Shown: positions 28,499 to 38,460 of the stretch, one piece after another
Layout: every line of letters starts with the position of its first letter
Numbering within the stretch: the stretch's first letter is position 1
Source of the DNA: PWND01 sp964614525
GTDB lineage: Bacteria; Bacteroidota; Bacteroidia; Bacteroidales; UBA7960
Direction: 5' to 3'
Assembly (NCBI GenBank): GCA_964614525.1
Contig: CAZTPA010000007.1
Location: forward strand, 1-64,000
DNA length: 64,000 bases
Translations under genes and position numbers: made by a program
Notes under the pieces: model-generated
Database searches by the model: none
Seen by the model: only the letters and a program-made list of their open reading frames with translations
What the model was told of the DNA's origin: nothing

Positions 28499-29380
28499 AT
28501 GGCTCGTCAAGAAGATAAAATTGTAGGAAGACGCTTGAAATCATCAATTGTTTCAGCTGTAGTTAGCGTTACTCTTGTGCTTTATGTGCTGGGTTTGCTC
28601 GGACTTACCGTATTACATGCAAAAAAACTTTCCGATCACGTTAAAGAAAATATCGGATTTTCTGTTATAATGCATGATAATGCTAAGCCTGCAGAAATTT
28701 CTTTTCTGCAAAAATATATTGATGGTTATTCAGGAGTGAAGTCAACAGAGTTTATTTCAAAGAAAAAGGCTGCTGAAGACCTTACAAGAGATCTTGGTGA
28801 AGATTTTGTAGAATTCCTTGGTTATAATCCGCTTTTTCCTAGTATTGAAGTGAGATTTCAGGCTGATTATGCTAACCCGGACAGCCTAAATACTTTTTCT
28901 TCTGTAATCGAAAGTGAACGAATTGTTAAAGAGGTGTATTACCAAAAACCTCTTGTAGAAAAGGTTAATGATAATGTTGCCAAAATTGGATTGATATTGT
29001 TGATTTTTGGCACATTACTGCTTATTATTGCTTTTGCTTTGATTAATAATACTATACGGTTGAGTGTTTTTTCAAAAAGATTTTTGATTAAAAGTATGCA
29101 GCTTGTTGGTGCTACTCAATCATTTATCAGGCGACCGTTTATTCTAAAAAGTATTAGCCAGGGGATCATAGGTTCTTTTATCGCAATCGCATTATTGTTC
29201 GCTACTTTATTTGCTGCACAAAAACAAATCCCCGAATTGCTGGAGTTTCAGGATATTAATATGCTTATGATATTGTTTCTTATGGTTATTTTACTGGGAA
29301 TTATTATTAGCTGGATATCTACTTTCTTTGCTGTGAGAAAGTATTTAAACATTAAATCTGATAACTTATATTTATATTAA
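28499..29380 (+). CDS. ftsX: Cell division protein FtsX
   Basis: A 293-residue ABC-type permease-like protein that with FtsE activates septal peptidoglycan hydrolases. One N-terminal helix (about 18-40) precedes a large periplasmic domain (to about 160, with the FISKKKAAEDL segment). Three C-terminal helices carry FALINNTIRLSVFSKRFLIKSMQLVGAT-type text typical of FtsX. No ftsE is nearby. A TACTTTTG box at 28462-28469 may be its -7 element. Confidence 0.9.
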   Translation: MARQEDKIVGRRLKSSIVSAVVSVTLVLYVLGLLGLTVLHAKKLSDHVKENIGFSVIMHDNAKPAEISFLQKYIDGYSGVKSTEFISKKKAAEDLTRDLGEDFVEFLGYNPLFPSIEVRFQADYANPDSLNTFSSVIESERIVKEVYYQKPLVEKVNDNVAKIGLILLIFGTLLLIIAFALINNTIRLSVFSKRFLIKSMQLVGATQSFIRRPFILKSISQGIIGSFIAIALLFATLFAAQKQIPELLEFQDINMLMILFLMVILLGIIISWISTFFAVRKYLNIKSDNLYLY

Positions 29381-29415
29381 TAGGATGTTAATATTGTAAG
29401 ATAAAAACTATAATT

Positions 29416-29691
29416 ATGAATAAAATAAAAGATAAAGAAAACAGAGAGATTTTATTTGATAAAAAAAAGTATTTGATACTTATTGGTGGTCTGCTTGTTA
29501 CTGCTATCGGATTTCTTTTAATGATTGGCGGAGGTTCTCCTGATCCAAATGAATTTAGCTATGACCTTTTCAGTCATAGAAGAATAACAATTGCTCCAAT
29601 TCTTGTTCTATCCGGTTATGGAATTATGATTTTTGCTATTCTGACAAAAAAATCTACTAAAGAAAAAAATCCGGAAGTAACTAAAAAATAA
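29416..29691 (+). CDS. DUF3098 small membrane protein
   Basis: 91 residues with two transmembrane helices (about 18-38 and 58-78) joined by a loop with GGGSPDPNEFSYDLFSHRR, the DUF3098 hallmark. It sits between ftsX and uppP, the usual location in Bacteroidota, which suggests an envelope or division role; function unknown. Confidence 0.85.
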   Translation: MNKIKDKENREILFDKKKYLILIGGLLVTAIGFLLMIGGGSPDPNEFSYDLFSHRRITIAPILVLSGYGIMIFAILTKKSTKEKNPEVTKK

Positions 29692-29702
29692 CTATTCTCA
29701 TA

Positions 29703-30500
29703 ATGACTTGGTTTGAAGCCCTTATCCTTGGACTAATTCAAGGCCTTACTGAATTTATACCTGTTAGCAGTAGCGGACATCTTGAACTGGGTGCTGCTTT
29801 TTTCGGACTTAAGGAAGATAATCTTAGTTTTTCTATTATTGTTCATGGAGCTACTTTCCTTAGTATTTTGGTTGTGTTTAGAAATGATATCTTTTATTTG
29901 ATAAGAAGCTTATTTCTCTTTAAATGGAATAATGAAACAAAATTTATTTTATTTCTTGTCGTTTCGGCCATACCTGTTGCTGTTGCCGGAATTTTCTTTA
30001 AAGATAGAATAGAAGCTCTCTTTGCAGGAAATGTAATTATGGTTGGTTTTATGTTGCTTATTACTGCAGCTTTATTGTTTATTACAAAATATGCTACTCC
30101 CAAAGATGGCCACTTGACTTTCTCAAAAGTTATAATTATAGGTATAGCACAAACTTTAGCTATAATGCCGGGAATTAGCAGAAGTGGTGCAACAATTAGC
30201 ACTGCACTGTACATGGGAATTGAGCCGGAAAGAGCTACCCGATTTTCTTTTTTGATGGTACTGATTCCAATATTTGGTGCTTCTTTTTTAGAGGTATTGG
30301 AACTTTCTAAAGAAACTTCATCATCCCAATTAGAACTGCCAGTATTGATTATTGGTGCAATTGCAGCATTTGCTGCCGGATTGTTTGCTTGTAACTGGAT
30401 GATAAAAATTGTAAAACGCGGAAAAATTGCAAGCTTTTCTATTTATTGCCTTATTCTTGGTCTAACAGCCATTACTCTTGGCTATTTTAATATTATTTAA
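29703..30500 (+). CDS. uppP: Undecaprenyl-diphosphatase
   Basis: Dephosphorylates undecaprenyl pyrophosphate to recycle the lipid carrier for wall and polysaccharide synthesis; loss raises bacitracin sensitivity. 265 residues with about eight helices. The active-site motifs are GLTEFIPVSSSGHLEL (residues 15-30) and MPGISRSGATIST (near 155). The stop codon shares its last base with the truB ATG (TAATG), so the two are translationally coupled. Confidence 0.95.
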   Translation: MTWFEALILGLIQGLTEFIPVSSSGHLELGAAFFGLKEDNLSFSIIVHGATFLSILVVFRNDIFYLIRSLFLFKWNNETKFILFLVVSAIPVAVAGIFFKDRIEALFAGNVIMVGFMLLITAALLFITKYATPKDGHLTFSKVIIIGIAQTLAIMPGISRSGATISTALYMGIEPERATRFSFLMVLIPIFGASFLEVLELSKETSSSQLELPVLIIGAIAAFAAGLFACNWMIKIVKRGKIASFSIYCLILGLTAITLGYFNII

Positions 30501-31231
30501 TGGATTTAAAAAAACTTACTGCAGATGATTTCCGGGATGGTCTTGTTTTTTTGCTTGACAAACCTTTGGGATGGACTTCTTTTGATGTTGTTAACAGAAT
30601 AAAATCTGTATTAAAATATAAATGTGGTTTAAAAAAACTCAAAATCGGCCATGCAGGCACTCTGGATCCATTAGCCTCCGGTTTGTTAATTATCTGTTGT
30701 GGCAGGAAAACTAAATCTATAGATCAGTATCAGGCTTTTGAAAAAGAGTATTCCGGAAGTTTTTTTATTGGAGCTACTACACCCTCTTTTGATCTTGAAA
30801 CTGAAATAAACAAAGAATTCCCTAATGAACACATAACTCAACAACTTGCAAGAGATATTGCAAAAGAATTTGTAGGTGAGAATAATCAACTGCCACCTGA
30901 TTTTTCTGCAAAACAAATTGATGGGAAAAGGGCCTATGATATGGCTCGCAGAGGCGAAGATCCCAAGGTAAAACAAAAAATAGTTACAATTCATAAGTTT
31001 GAAATTGAACAATTTGACTTACCAGACATTTATTTTAATATTGTTTGTAGTAAAGGCACATACATAAGAGCAATTGCAAGAGATTTCGGTGAAAGGTTGC
31101 ATTCCGGAGCATATCTCAAAGCTCTCAGAAGAGAAAGAATTGGTGAGTTTAAAGTTGATGATGCAATGTCAATTGATTTTTTTGTTAAGGAAATTGAAGC
31201 AAATCCAAACTTTGATAAAGATACAATTTGA
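30500..31231 (+). CDS. truB: tRNA pseudouridine-55 synthase
   Basis: Forms pseudouridine 55 in the T-loop of tRNAs. 243 residues: FLLDKPLGWTSFDVVNRIK (near 12), then KIGHAGTLDPLASGLL with the catalytic Asp (near 53). Also present are the RAYDMARRGE segment and SKGTYIRAIARDFGE. The C-terminal PUA-like part is short, as usual in Bacteroidota. Starts one base inside the uppP stop. Confidence 0.94.
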   Translation: MDLKKLTADDFRDGLVFLLDKPLGWTSFDVVNRIKSVLKYKCGLKKLKIGHAGTLDPLASGLLIICCGRKTKSIDQYQAFEKEYSGSFFIGATTPSFDLETEINKEFPNEHITQQLARDIAKEFVGENNQLPPDFSAKQIDGKRAYDMARRGEDPKVKQKIVTIHKFEIEQFDLPDIYFNIVCSKGTYIRAIARDFGERLHSGAYLKALRRERIGEFKVDDAMSIDFFVKEIEANPNFDKDTI

Positions 31232-31296
31232 GCATGCCTGCAAGCACTGATAATAGCCTTAATTTGCAAAATATGCTTTTTTATTTTTGAAAACTA

Positions 31297-31327
31297 TTGA
31301 CAAGGCCTCTTTCTTGTATTATCTTTG
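31297..31327 (+). promoter_or_regulatory. Promoter of queA
   Basis: TTGACA at 31297-31302 supplies the -33 TTG; a 20-base spacer; TATCTTTG at 31320-31327. A near-ideal Bacteroidota promoter, about 83 bases before the start codon. Confidence 0.6.
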
Positions 31328-31409
31328 CAAGCTTTTAAGTCTATACATATCTTGTTGACAATTAGCAATATACTGTTTTTATTTTTTGTTCACTAATCAT
31401 AATTAATAT

Positions 31410-32459
31410 ATGAAACTTTCAGATTTTAGATTTCAACTCCCCGCTAATCTTATAGCAGAGCGCCCTGCACAAAATCGCGACGAATCAAGACTTATGGTCG
31501 TTGACAGAGCAACCGGTAACATTGAGCACAAGATGTTTAAAGATATTATCAATTATTTTGATGATGGCGATGTAATGGTTGTTAATGATACTAAAGTATT
31601 TCCGGCAAGACTCTACGGAACAAAAGAAAAAACAGGTGCTAAAATAGAAGTTTTTCTTCTTAGAGAACTTAATCGTGAAGTAAGACTTTGGGATGTGTTA
31701 GTTGATCCTGCTAGAAAAATAAGAATTGGGAATAAGCTTTATTTCGGTGATGACGATAATCTTGTTGCTGAAGTTATTGATAATACTACATCCAGGGGAA
31801 GAACTCTTCGTTTCTTGTTTGATGGCACATATGATGAATTTAAAAAAACTATTGAATCTCTTGGTGAAACTCCTCTGCCTAAAATGATTAAGAGACCCGT
31901 GGATGCCGAGGATAAAGAACGATATCAAACAGTTTTTGCAAAAAGAGAAGGTGCTGTTGCTGCACCTACCGCAGGTATGCACTTTAGTCGTGAATTGGTC
32001 AAAAGACTTGAAATTAAAGGTGTCACATTTACCAATATTACACTGCATGCAGGCTTAGGAAACTTCAGAAGTGTTGATGTGGAGGATCTTAGCAAGCATA
32101 AAATGGATTCTGAGCAATTTAGCGTTGAAGAAAAAACTGCTAATATTGTTAATAAAGCAAAAGAGAATAGAAAAAAAGTTTGTGCCGTTGGAACAACTTC
32201 CATGAGAGCTATTGAAACAAATGTCTCTATTTCCGGAATGCTTAAACCTTATGATGGCTGGACAAATAAATTTATTTACCCCCCTTATGATTTTAGCGTT
32301 GCTGATGCCATGGTGTCAAATTTTCATCTGCCTCAATCAACTCTTATGATGATGGTTTCTGCATTTGCAGGTTTTGATCTGCTTATGAAAGCATACAAAA
32401 TTGCAATTAAAGAAGAATATAAGTTTTTTACTTATGGTGATGCAATGCTTATTATCTAA
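31410..32459 (+). CDS. queA: QueA, tRNA epoxyqueuosine biosynthesis enzyme
   Basis: S-adenosylmethionine:tRNA ribosyltransferase-isomerase, which moves the ribosyl group of SAM to 7-aminomethyl-7-deazaguanine at tRNA position 34. 349 residues; opening motif FRFQLPANLIAERPAQNRDESRLMV-type text, then VMVVNDTKVFPARLYG, then APTAGMHFSRELV near 187 and TTSMRAIET near 265. Complete by length and motifs. Confidence 0.94.
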   Translation: MKLSDFRFQLPANLIAERPAQNRDESRLMVVDRATGNIEHKMFKDIINYFDDGDVMVVNDTKVFPARLYGTKEKTGAKIEVFLLRELNREVRLWDVLVDPARKIRIGNKLYFGDDDNLVAEVIDNTTSRGRTLRFLFDGTYDEFKKTIESLGETPLPKMIKRPVDAEDKERYQTVFAKREGAVAAPTAGMHFSRELVKRLEIKGVTFTNITLHAGLGNFRSVDVEDLSKHKMDSEQFSVEEKTANIVNKAKENRKKVCAVGTTSMRAIETNVSISGMLKPYDGWTNKFIYPPYDFSVADAMVSNFHLPQSTLMMMVSAFAGFDLLMKAYKIAIKEEYKFFTYGDAMLII

Positions 32460-32482
32460 ATTTAATAGATGGAATAGCATTA

Positions 32483-33145
32483 ATGAAAAAAATAGTACTT
32501 ATAACATCCGGAGGAGTGGGTTTAAGAGCTAACTCCTCTTTGCCTAAGCAGTTTGTTGAATTGCTGGGAAAACCTATGTTAATGTACTCTTTCTTTGCAT
32601 TTTCAAAATATTCATCCGATATTGAATTTGTTCTTACCCTTCATAAAGACCAAATAGATTATTGGGAAAAAATTTGTAAGAAGCATAAGTTTGTTATTAA
32701 TCATAAAGTTGTTGAAGGTGGACCAACAAGGTTTCATTCTGTGAAAAACGGTTTAAAATATGTTGAAAATAACGCGCTGGTTGCAATACATGATGGTGCA
32801 AGACCTTTTGTAAATCTTGATGTAATCTCATCAACTTTTAGAATGGCAGAACGCTTTGGTAATGCCATCCCTTCTGTTAATCTCACGGATTCTGTTAGGT
32901 TAGTTGAGAATATGCATAACTCTCCCATAAATAGAAATAAAATAAAGATTATACAAACTCCTCAATGCTTTAAATCCGAATTAATAAAGGATGCATATAA
33001 TCAAAACTATGATGAGCGATTTACTGATGACGCTTGTGTGCTTGAATCCAGAGGACACAAAATATTCCTTACGGAAGGGAATCCTGAAAACATTAAAATC
33101 ACTACAGCTTTGGATTTTAAAATTGCTGAGAGTTTCCTTAAATAA
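32483..33145 (+). CDS. ispD: 2-C-methyl-D-erythritol 4-phosphate cytidylyltransferase
   Basis: Makes CDP-methylerythritol in the non-mevalonate isoprenoid pathway. 220 residues. The nucleotide-binding start ITSGGVGLRANSSLPKQF is slightly unlike the usual AAGxGxRxGxxxPKQF. VEGGPTRFHSVKNGL (near 75) and VAIHDGARPFV (near 97) are the conserved CTP and substrate motifs. It follows queA by 23 bases. It ends 10 bases from the convergent miaB gene with no hairpin between. Confidence 0.9.
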   Translation: MKKIVLITSGGVGLRANSSLPKQFVELLGKPMLMYSFFAFSKYSSDIEFVLTLHKDQIDYWEKICKKHKFVINHKVVEGGPTRFHSVKNGLKYVENNALVAIHDGARPFVNLDVISSTFRMAERFGNAIPSVNLTDSVRLVENMHNSPINRNKIKIIQTPQCFKSELIKDAYNQNYDERFTDDACVLESRGHKIFLTEGNPENIKITTALDFKIAESFLK

Positions 33146-33155
33146 TTGATTAAAA

Positions 33156-34481
33156 CTATTTAACAGCTTCTCCCAATAAGGTTGCAGCAGTGCAGCTTTC
33201 AATTTTTACATTAACGTAATCCCCGGGATTAAAACCTTCATCATTAAAAACTACAACTTTGTTTTGCTCATTTCTGCCGGACACTTTATTTTTAGATTTC
33301 TTAGAATATCCTTCTACTAAAACTTCCTGAATTTTGCCGATATCACTTTGATTACTACTTAATGAGAGTTCCTGCTGAAGATTAATTATTTCATTTAAAC
33401 GACGAAGTTTCTCTTTTTCCGGGATATCATCTTTGTGCTGTTTTGCAGCTAAAGTGCCTTCTCTTTCCGAATATTTAAACATAAAGGCAAAATCAAAACC
33501 AACTTCTTTCATCAAGCTTAATGTTTGTTGGTGGTCTTCTTCTGTTTCTCCACAAAACCCGGAGATAATATCTGTTGAAATTGCACAGCCGGGAATAGTC
33601 TCCTTTATTTTATTTATTCTTTCCAAATAACTCTCACGCGTATATTTTCTATTCATGCGTTTTAATACTATTGTGCTTCCTGATTGCACAGGAAGATGAA
33701 CAGACTTGCAAATGTTCTTATTGGCAGCAATAATATTTATTAATTCATCTGAAATGTCTTTTGGATGAGATGTTGCAAATCTAATTCGTAGCAATGGGCT
33801 TATGGCAGAAATGCTTTCCAGCAGCTTGCTGAAATTAATATTTCCTTCTTTCCACTTATAAGAATTTACATTCTGACCTAAGAGTGTAATTTCCCGATAA
33901 CCCTGATTAAACAATTCTTTTGCCTCTTTTAAAATAGTTTCAGGATTTCTGCTTCGCTCTTTTCCCCTGGTAAATGGCACAACGCAATATGAACAGAAAT
34001 TTTCACAACCACGCATAATAGATATAAATGCTGATATTTTATTGCCTGAATATTTTACAGGAGTGATATCTGCATAAGTTTCTTCAGTTGATAATAAAAC
34101 ATTACATGCTTTTTGACCGGATTCAACATCTGATAATAATTTGGGCAAATCTCTGTAAACATCCGGCCCGGCAACCATATCTATTCGCATGCCAAGTTCT
34201 TCTTCTTCAAGCAAGTCGGTTTTCATCCGTTCTGCCATGCAACCGATTACACCTATTATAAGATTAGGATTGTTTTTACGTAAATGCTGAATTTGCTTTA
34301 ATCGGTTCAGAACTCTTTTTTCTGCATGATCACGTATAGAACAGGTATTTATAAAGATTATATCAGAATCCAGAATTTCTGTTGTTGCCTCAAAACCATT
34401 CTCTAACATTATTGAAGCCACTATCTCGCTATCTGAAAAATTCATCTGGCAACCGTATGTCTCTATGTAAAGTTTTTTCAT
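33156..34481 (-). CDS. miaB: tRNA methylthiotransferase MiaB
   Basis: Radical-SAM enzyme that adds the 2-methylthio group to N6-isopentenyl-A37 of tRNA. 441 residues: the UPF0004 domain with ETYGCQMNFSDSE (first Cys), NTCSIRDHAEKR and IGVIGCMAERM; the radical-SAM core with CENFCSYCVVPFTRG (CxxxCxxC); and a C-terminal TRAM domain. The frame extends to 34613, but the family N-terminus MKKLYIETYGC fixes the start at 34481. A TATTTTTG box on the minus strand (34529-34536) is a plausible -7 element. Confidence 0.94.
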   Translation of the reverse strand: MKKLYIETYGCQMNFSDSEIVASIMLENGFEATTEILDSDIIFINTCSIRDHAEKRVLNRLKQIQHLRKNNPNLIIGVIGCMAERMKTDLLEEEELGMRIDMVAGPDVYRDLPKLLSDVESGQKACNVLLSTEETYADITPVKYSGNKISAFISIMRGCENFCSYCVVPFTRGKERSRNPETILKEAKELFNQGYREITLLGQNVNSYKWKEGNINFSKLLESISAISPLLRIRFATSHPKDISDELINIIAANKNICKSVHLPVQSGSTIVLKRMNRKYTRESYLERINKIKETIPGCAISTDIISGFCGETEEDHQQTLSLMKEVGFDFAFMFKYSEREGTLAAKQHKDDIPEKEKLRRLNEIINLQQELSLSSNQSDIGKIQEVLVEGYSKKSKNKVSGRNEQNKVVVFNDEGFNPGDYVNVKIESCTAATLLGEAVK

Positions 34482-34729
34482 TATATGATAATACCCCTCA
34501 AATCGTGATGTGTTCTTAGTTAATCGTGCAAAAATACTCAAAAATGTCGGTTTATTTTGTAAAAAAAATATGCTTTCTTTGCAAATTACAAAAGGTTTTG
34601 CTTTTCTTTGCAAAATTTTGAAGCATGAAATATTGTTTTATTCTTTGAGTTTCTTTTTAAAAGAGAAACAAATTATTTTTACGATTCAATTCTGAAATCA
34701 TTTTTTAAGATTTAAACTAAACATATATT

Positions 34730-37075
34730 ATGGCAAAAAATCTTGTCATTGTCGAGTCACCGGCAAAAGCAAAAACAATTGAAGGTTTTCTTGGAAAGGA
34801 TTATCATGTAAAATCCAGCTATGGTCATGTCAGAGATTTGTCAAAAACAAATCTTGGTGTTCAAATAGATAATGATTTTGAACCTCAGTACGAGATCTCT
34901 CCTGATAAGAAAAAGGTTGTCGCAGAGCTGAAAAAGGAGGCAAAAGGTGCCGACATGGTTTGGCTAGCAACTGATGAGGACCGCGAAGGAGAGGCCATCT
35001 CATGGCATCTTGTTGAAAGTTTAAAATTGCCTGAGAACAAATATAAGCGCATTGTTTTTCATGAGATTACAAAGAGCGCAATTACTAATGCTATCTCAAA
35101 ATCAAGAAAACTGGATGTTAGTCTTGTTAATGCTCAACAAGCTAGAAGGGTGCTGGACAGGCTTGTTGGATTTGAACTTTCTCCGGTTCTTTGGAAAAAA
35201 GTTAGACCGTCATTGTCTGCCGGTAGAGTGCAATCTGTTACAGTTAGACTGATAGTTGAAAGAGAAAAGGAAATACAGGCTTTTAAACAGCAGAATTATT
35301 ATAAAATAATAGCATTGTTTGATGTAGAACATAATGGACAAACAATGCAATTCAGAGCTGAACTTCCCGGCAAAATTGCAGATAAAGAAAAAGCATTTGT
35401 GCTTCTTGAAAAATGCAAGGATAGCGACTTTATTGTTGAAAGTGTTGATACCAAACCTGCATCTAAATCGCCCTCTGCTCCCTTTACTACATCAACATTA
35501 CAACAAGATGCCAGTAGAAAACTTGGATTTTCGGTTTCTAAAACAATGCTACTCGCCCAAAGACTTTATGAGTCAGGAAAGATTACATATATGAGAACCG
35601 ATTCTGTGAATCTTTCAGACTTTGCTGTGGATATGGCAAAGTCTGAAATAACAAAGGCTTTCGGAGCAAAATATTCTAAAACAAGAAAATATACAACAAA
35701 AAGCAAAGGAGCTCAAGAAGCTCATGAAGCGATCAGGCCAACGGATCTTTCAGCTAAAGTTGCTAGTAGCGATTCTCAGGAACAAAGACTTTATGAGTTA
35801 ATTTGGAAAAGAACTCTGGCTTCACAAATGGCGGATGCTGTGTTGGAAAAAACGAATGTTAGCATTGGCATTTCTAAAGCAGAAGAAAAACTGACTGCTT
35901 CCGGTGAAGTTATTAAGTTTGACGGATTTCTTAAACTTTATATTGAATCTACCGAAGATGAAGATGAAGAAACCGGCAAAGGAATTCTGCCGCCGTTATC
36001 AAAAGGGCAATCACTTGACTTAAACTCAATGCAAGCCATTGAAAGATTTACAAAACATCCGCCAAGATATACTGAAGCCGGACTTGTGAAAAAGCTTGAA
36101 GAACTCGGCATCGGCAGGCCATCAACTTATGCACCAACAATTTCTGTAATTCAAAAAAGAGAATATGTTGTAAAAGAAAGCAGAGAGGGTGAAAAAAGAA
36201 ATTATTTCGTGCTGGAACTTAGTAACTCAAGAATTATTGAACTTGAAAAATCAGAAATGACCGGAGCAGAGAAAAACAAACTGTTTCCTACTGATTTGGG
36301 AATTGTTGTTAATAATTTTTTGATGGAGTATTTTAAGGATATTATTGATTATAGCTTTACTGCGAAACTTGAGAAAGAATTTGATGAAATTGCTCAAAAC
36401 AATAGCGAATGGAAAGCTGTGGTTAAAGATTTTTATTGGCCGTTTCATGAAAAGGTAGAAAATGCATTAGAGCATGCAGAAAAAGCAAGCGGAGCCAGGT
36501 TGCTGGGAACTGACCCAAAAACAGGAAAAAATGTTTATTCAAGGATTGGAAGATATGGTCCAATGGTGCAAATTGGAGAAGCAAATGAAGAAGAAAAACC
36601 TTCTTTTGCCGGCTTATTAAAAAGCCAGAGTTTGGATTCAATTACCCTTGAAGAAGCACTGGATTTATTCAGACTGCCCAGAACTGTCGGAAAATACGAA
36701 GATAAGGATGTTGTTGCCGCTATCGGTAGGTTTGGACCTTATATCAGACATGACAGCAAATTTGTATCCCTACCCAAAACTGATGATCCTTTAACCGTTA
36801 GCCTTGAAAGAGCAATTGAAATCATTGAAGATAAAAGGGAAGCTGAAAGAAAGAAAATAATTAAGGAATTTAAAGAAGAACCTGAAATTAAAATTCTGGC
36901 CGGAAGATGGGGGCCTTATATCTCTTTTAAAGGAGAAAATCTAAAAATTCCCAAAACACAAAATCCTGAAGAACTTACTCTTGAGGATTGTTTTAAAATT
37001 AAAGAGGCTGGTGGAGCAACCTCAACGAAAAAAAAGCGTACAACAAAAAGTAAATCTTCTAAGAAAAAGAAATAG
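34730..37075 (+). CDS. topA: DNA topoisomerase I
   Basis: Type IA topoisomerase that relaxes negative supercoils. 781 residues: TOPRIM domain at the start (VIVESPAKAKTIEGFLG; ATDEDREGEAISWHL near 80), then the catalytic domain with active-site Tyr287 in ITYMRTDSVNLS. C-terminal repeats of the GRFGPYIRH type (about 600-760) replace zinc ribbons, and the tail is lysine-rich (KKKRTTKSKSSKKKK). The ureohydrolase gene follows after 5 bases. Confidence 0.95.
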   Translation: MAKNLVIVESPAKAKTIEGFLGKDYHVKSSYGHVRDLSKTNLGVQIDNDFEPQYEISPDKKKVVAELKKEAKGADMVWLATDEDREGEAISWHLVESLKLPENKYKRIVFHEITKSAITNAISKSRKLDVSLVNAQQARRVLDRLVGFELSPVLWKKVRPSLSAGRVQSVTVRLIVEREKEIQAFKQQNYYKIIALFDVEHNGQTMQFRAELPGKIADKEKAFVLLEKCKDSDFIVESVDTKPASKSPSAPFTTSTLQQDASRKLGFSVSKTMLLAQRLYESGKITYMRTDSVNLSDFAVDMAKSEITKAFGAKYSKTRKYTTKSKGAQEAHEAIRPTDLSAKVASSDSQEQRLYELIWKRTLASQMADAVLEKTNVSIGISKAEEKLTASGEVIKFDGFLKLYIESTEDEDEETGKGILPPLSKGQSLDLNSMQAIERFTKHPPRYTEAGLVKKLEELGIGRPSTYAPTISVIQKREYVVKESREGEKRNYFVLELSNSRIIELEKSEMTGAEKNKLFPTDLGIVVNNFLMEYFKDIIDYSFTAKLEKEFDEIAQNNSEWKAVVKDFYWPFHEKVENALEHAEKASGARLLGTDPKTGKNVYSRIGRYGPMVQIGEANEEEKPSFAGLLKSQSLDSITLEEALDLFRLPRTVGKYEDKDVVAAIGRFGPYIRHDSKFVSLPKTDDPLTVSLERAIEIIEDKREAERKKIIKEFKEEPEIKILAGRWGPYISFKGENLKIPKTQNPEELTLEDCFKIKEAGGATSTKKKRTTKSKSSKKKK

Positions 37076-37080
37076 AAAAC

Positions 37081-38265
37081 ATGGAACTTGAGGTTTATTT
37101 TGAAGCTGTTGACCCCGCAAAAATTCAAGGAAAAGGCAAACATCATCCGCTTATTCTGGGAGAAGTGATTGATGCTTTTTATACTAATGGAAGTTTTCCG
37201 GATTTAAATAATAAACAGATTGCAATTTTTGGTGTTACTGAAGACCGAAATGCACCCCAAAATGAGGGTTGTGGATTAGCTCCCGATTATGTCAGAAAAT
37301 ATCTGTATAATTTGCTTCAGGGTCCTAATAAAGTTAGAATTGCCGACTTGGGAAATATTATTGCGGGAAATACTACTGAAGACACTTATTATGCTGTTAA
37401 AACAGTTGTTGCCGAGCTAATTGAGAACAAAATCATTCCCGTTATTATTGGTGGCAGCCAGGATATTACATATGCAAATTACCTTGCATACGAGTCTTTA
37501 GGCCAAATTATTAATATTGTTAATACTGATTCATGCTTTGATATTGGCCTTAATGATGATAGTTTAAACCACAAGGGATACCTTAGCAATATCATAAAGC
37601 ATCAGCCTAATTATCTTTTCAATTATACAAATATTGGCTATCAAACATATTTTACAGATCAGGATGCTATAGATTTGATGAATAAATTGTTTTTTGATGT
37701 TTACAGACTAGGGCTTGTAAGAAATAATCTGGAAGAGGTTGAACCTATTGTTAGAAATTCTGATATGTTTTCATTTGATGTCTCAAGTATCCGGCAATCC
37801 GATGCCCCCGGAAACTATTTTGCATCACCTAATGGTTTCTATGGTGAGGAGGCTTGCCAAATTGTGAGATATGCCGGACTTAGTGATAAGCTTTCTTCTA
37901 TTGGTTTTTATGAATATAATCCCGCATTTGACAATGGTGAACAAACCGCACACCTTGTTGCTCAAATGATTTGGTATTTTATTGATGGCTTTGCCAATCG
38001 TAAAAATGATTTCCCGGATAGAGAAAGAAAGGACTCAGGAGCATATATTAAATATGTTGTTTCAATTAAAGAGTTTACAAATGAAATTGTTTTTTATAAA
38101 AGCAAAATCAGTGATAGATGGTGGATGGAGGTACCTTGCCCTTCAGGTATGCAAGTTAAATATGAAAGACAGTTTTTAGTTCCATGTTCTTATAAAGATT
38201 ATCAAGCTGCATGTCAGGAAGAGATTCCCGAGAAATGGTGGCAGGTTTATCAAAAATTTTTATGA
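37081..38265 (+). CDS. Ureohydrolase-fold protein with altered metal site
   Basis: A 394-residue protein of the arginase/agmatinase/formimidoylglutamase fold: IAIFGVTEDRNAPQNEGCGLAPDYVRKYL near the start, IIPVIIGGSQDITYANYL near 120, NTDSCFDIG near 145 and SFDVSSIRQSDAPG near 230. In active enzymes these read GGDHS, DAHxD and SxDxDxxDP; here three of six metal ligands (both His and one Asp) are replaced (Q, C, S). The product is probably inactive as an ureohydrolase, or uses another chemistry. It is tightly coupled to topA and precedes the T9SS operon, a place I recall for this family in other Bacteroidota. Confidence 0.8.
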   Translation: MELEVYFEAVDPAKIQGKGKHHPLILGEVIDAFYTNGSFPDLNNKQIAIFGVTEDRNAPQNEGCGLAPDYVRKYLYNLLQGPNKVRIADLGNIIAGNTTEDTYYAVKTVVAELIENKIIPVIIGGSQDITYANYLAYESLGQIINIVNTDSCFDIGLNDDSLNHKGYLSNIIKHQPNYLFNYTNIGYQTYFTDQDAIDLMNKLFFDVYRLGLVRNNLEEVEPIVRNSDMFSFDVSSIRQSDAPGNYFASPNGFYGEEACQIVRYAGLSDKLSSIGFYEYNPAFDNGEQTAHLVAQMIWYFIDGFANRKNDFPDRERKDSGAYIKYVVSIKEFTNEIVFYKSKISDRWWMEVPCPSGMQVKYERQFLVPCSYKDYQAACQEEIPEKWWQVYQKFL

Positions 38266-38460
38266 TTTTTTTTTAATTTGTATTTATTAAAACAAAAAAA
38301 CACTATTTTTAAGGTCTGAAGAAACAGATATTATTATTGCGTATTATTACTGATAAATTGTAAATACATCATATATACCTTTGTAAAGTGGCTAATAGCC
38401 TGTAAAATTTTATAAGTTATTGATTTACACATAGTTCTTTGAATATTTGATCTGAAAATT

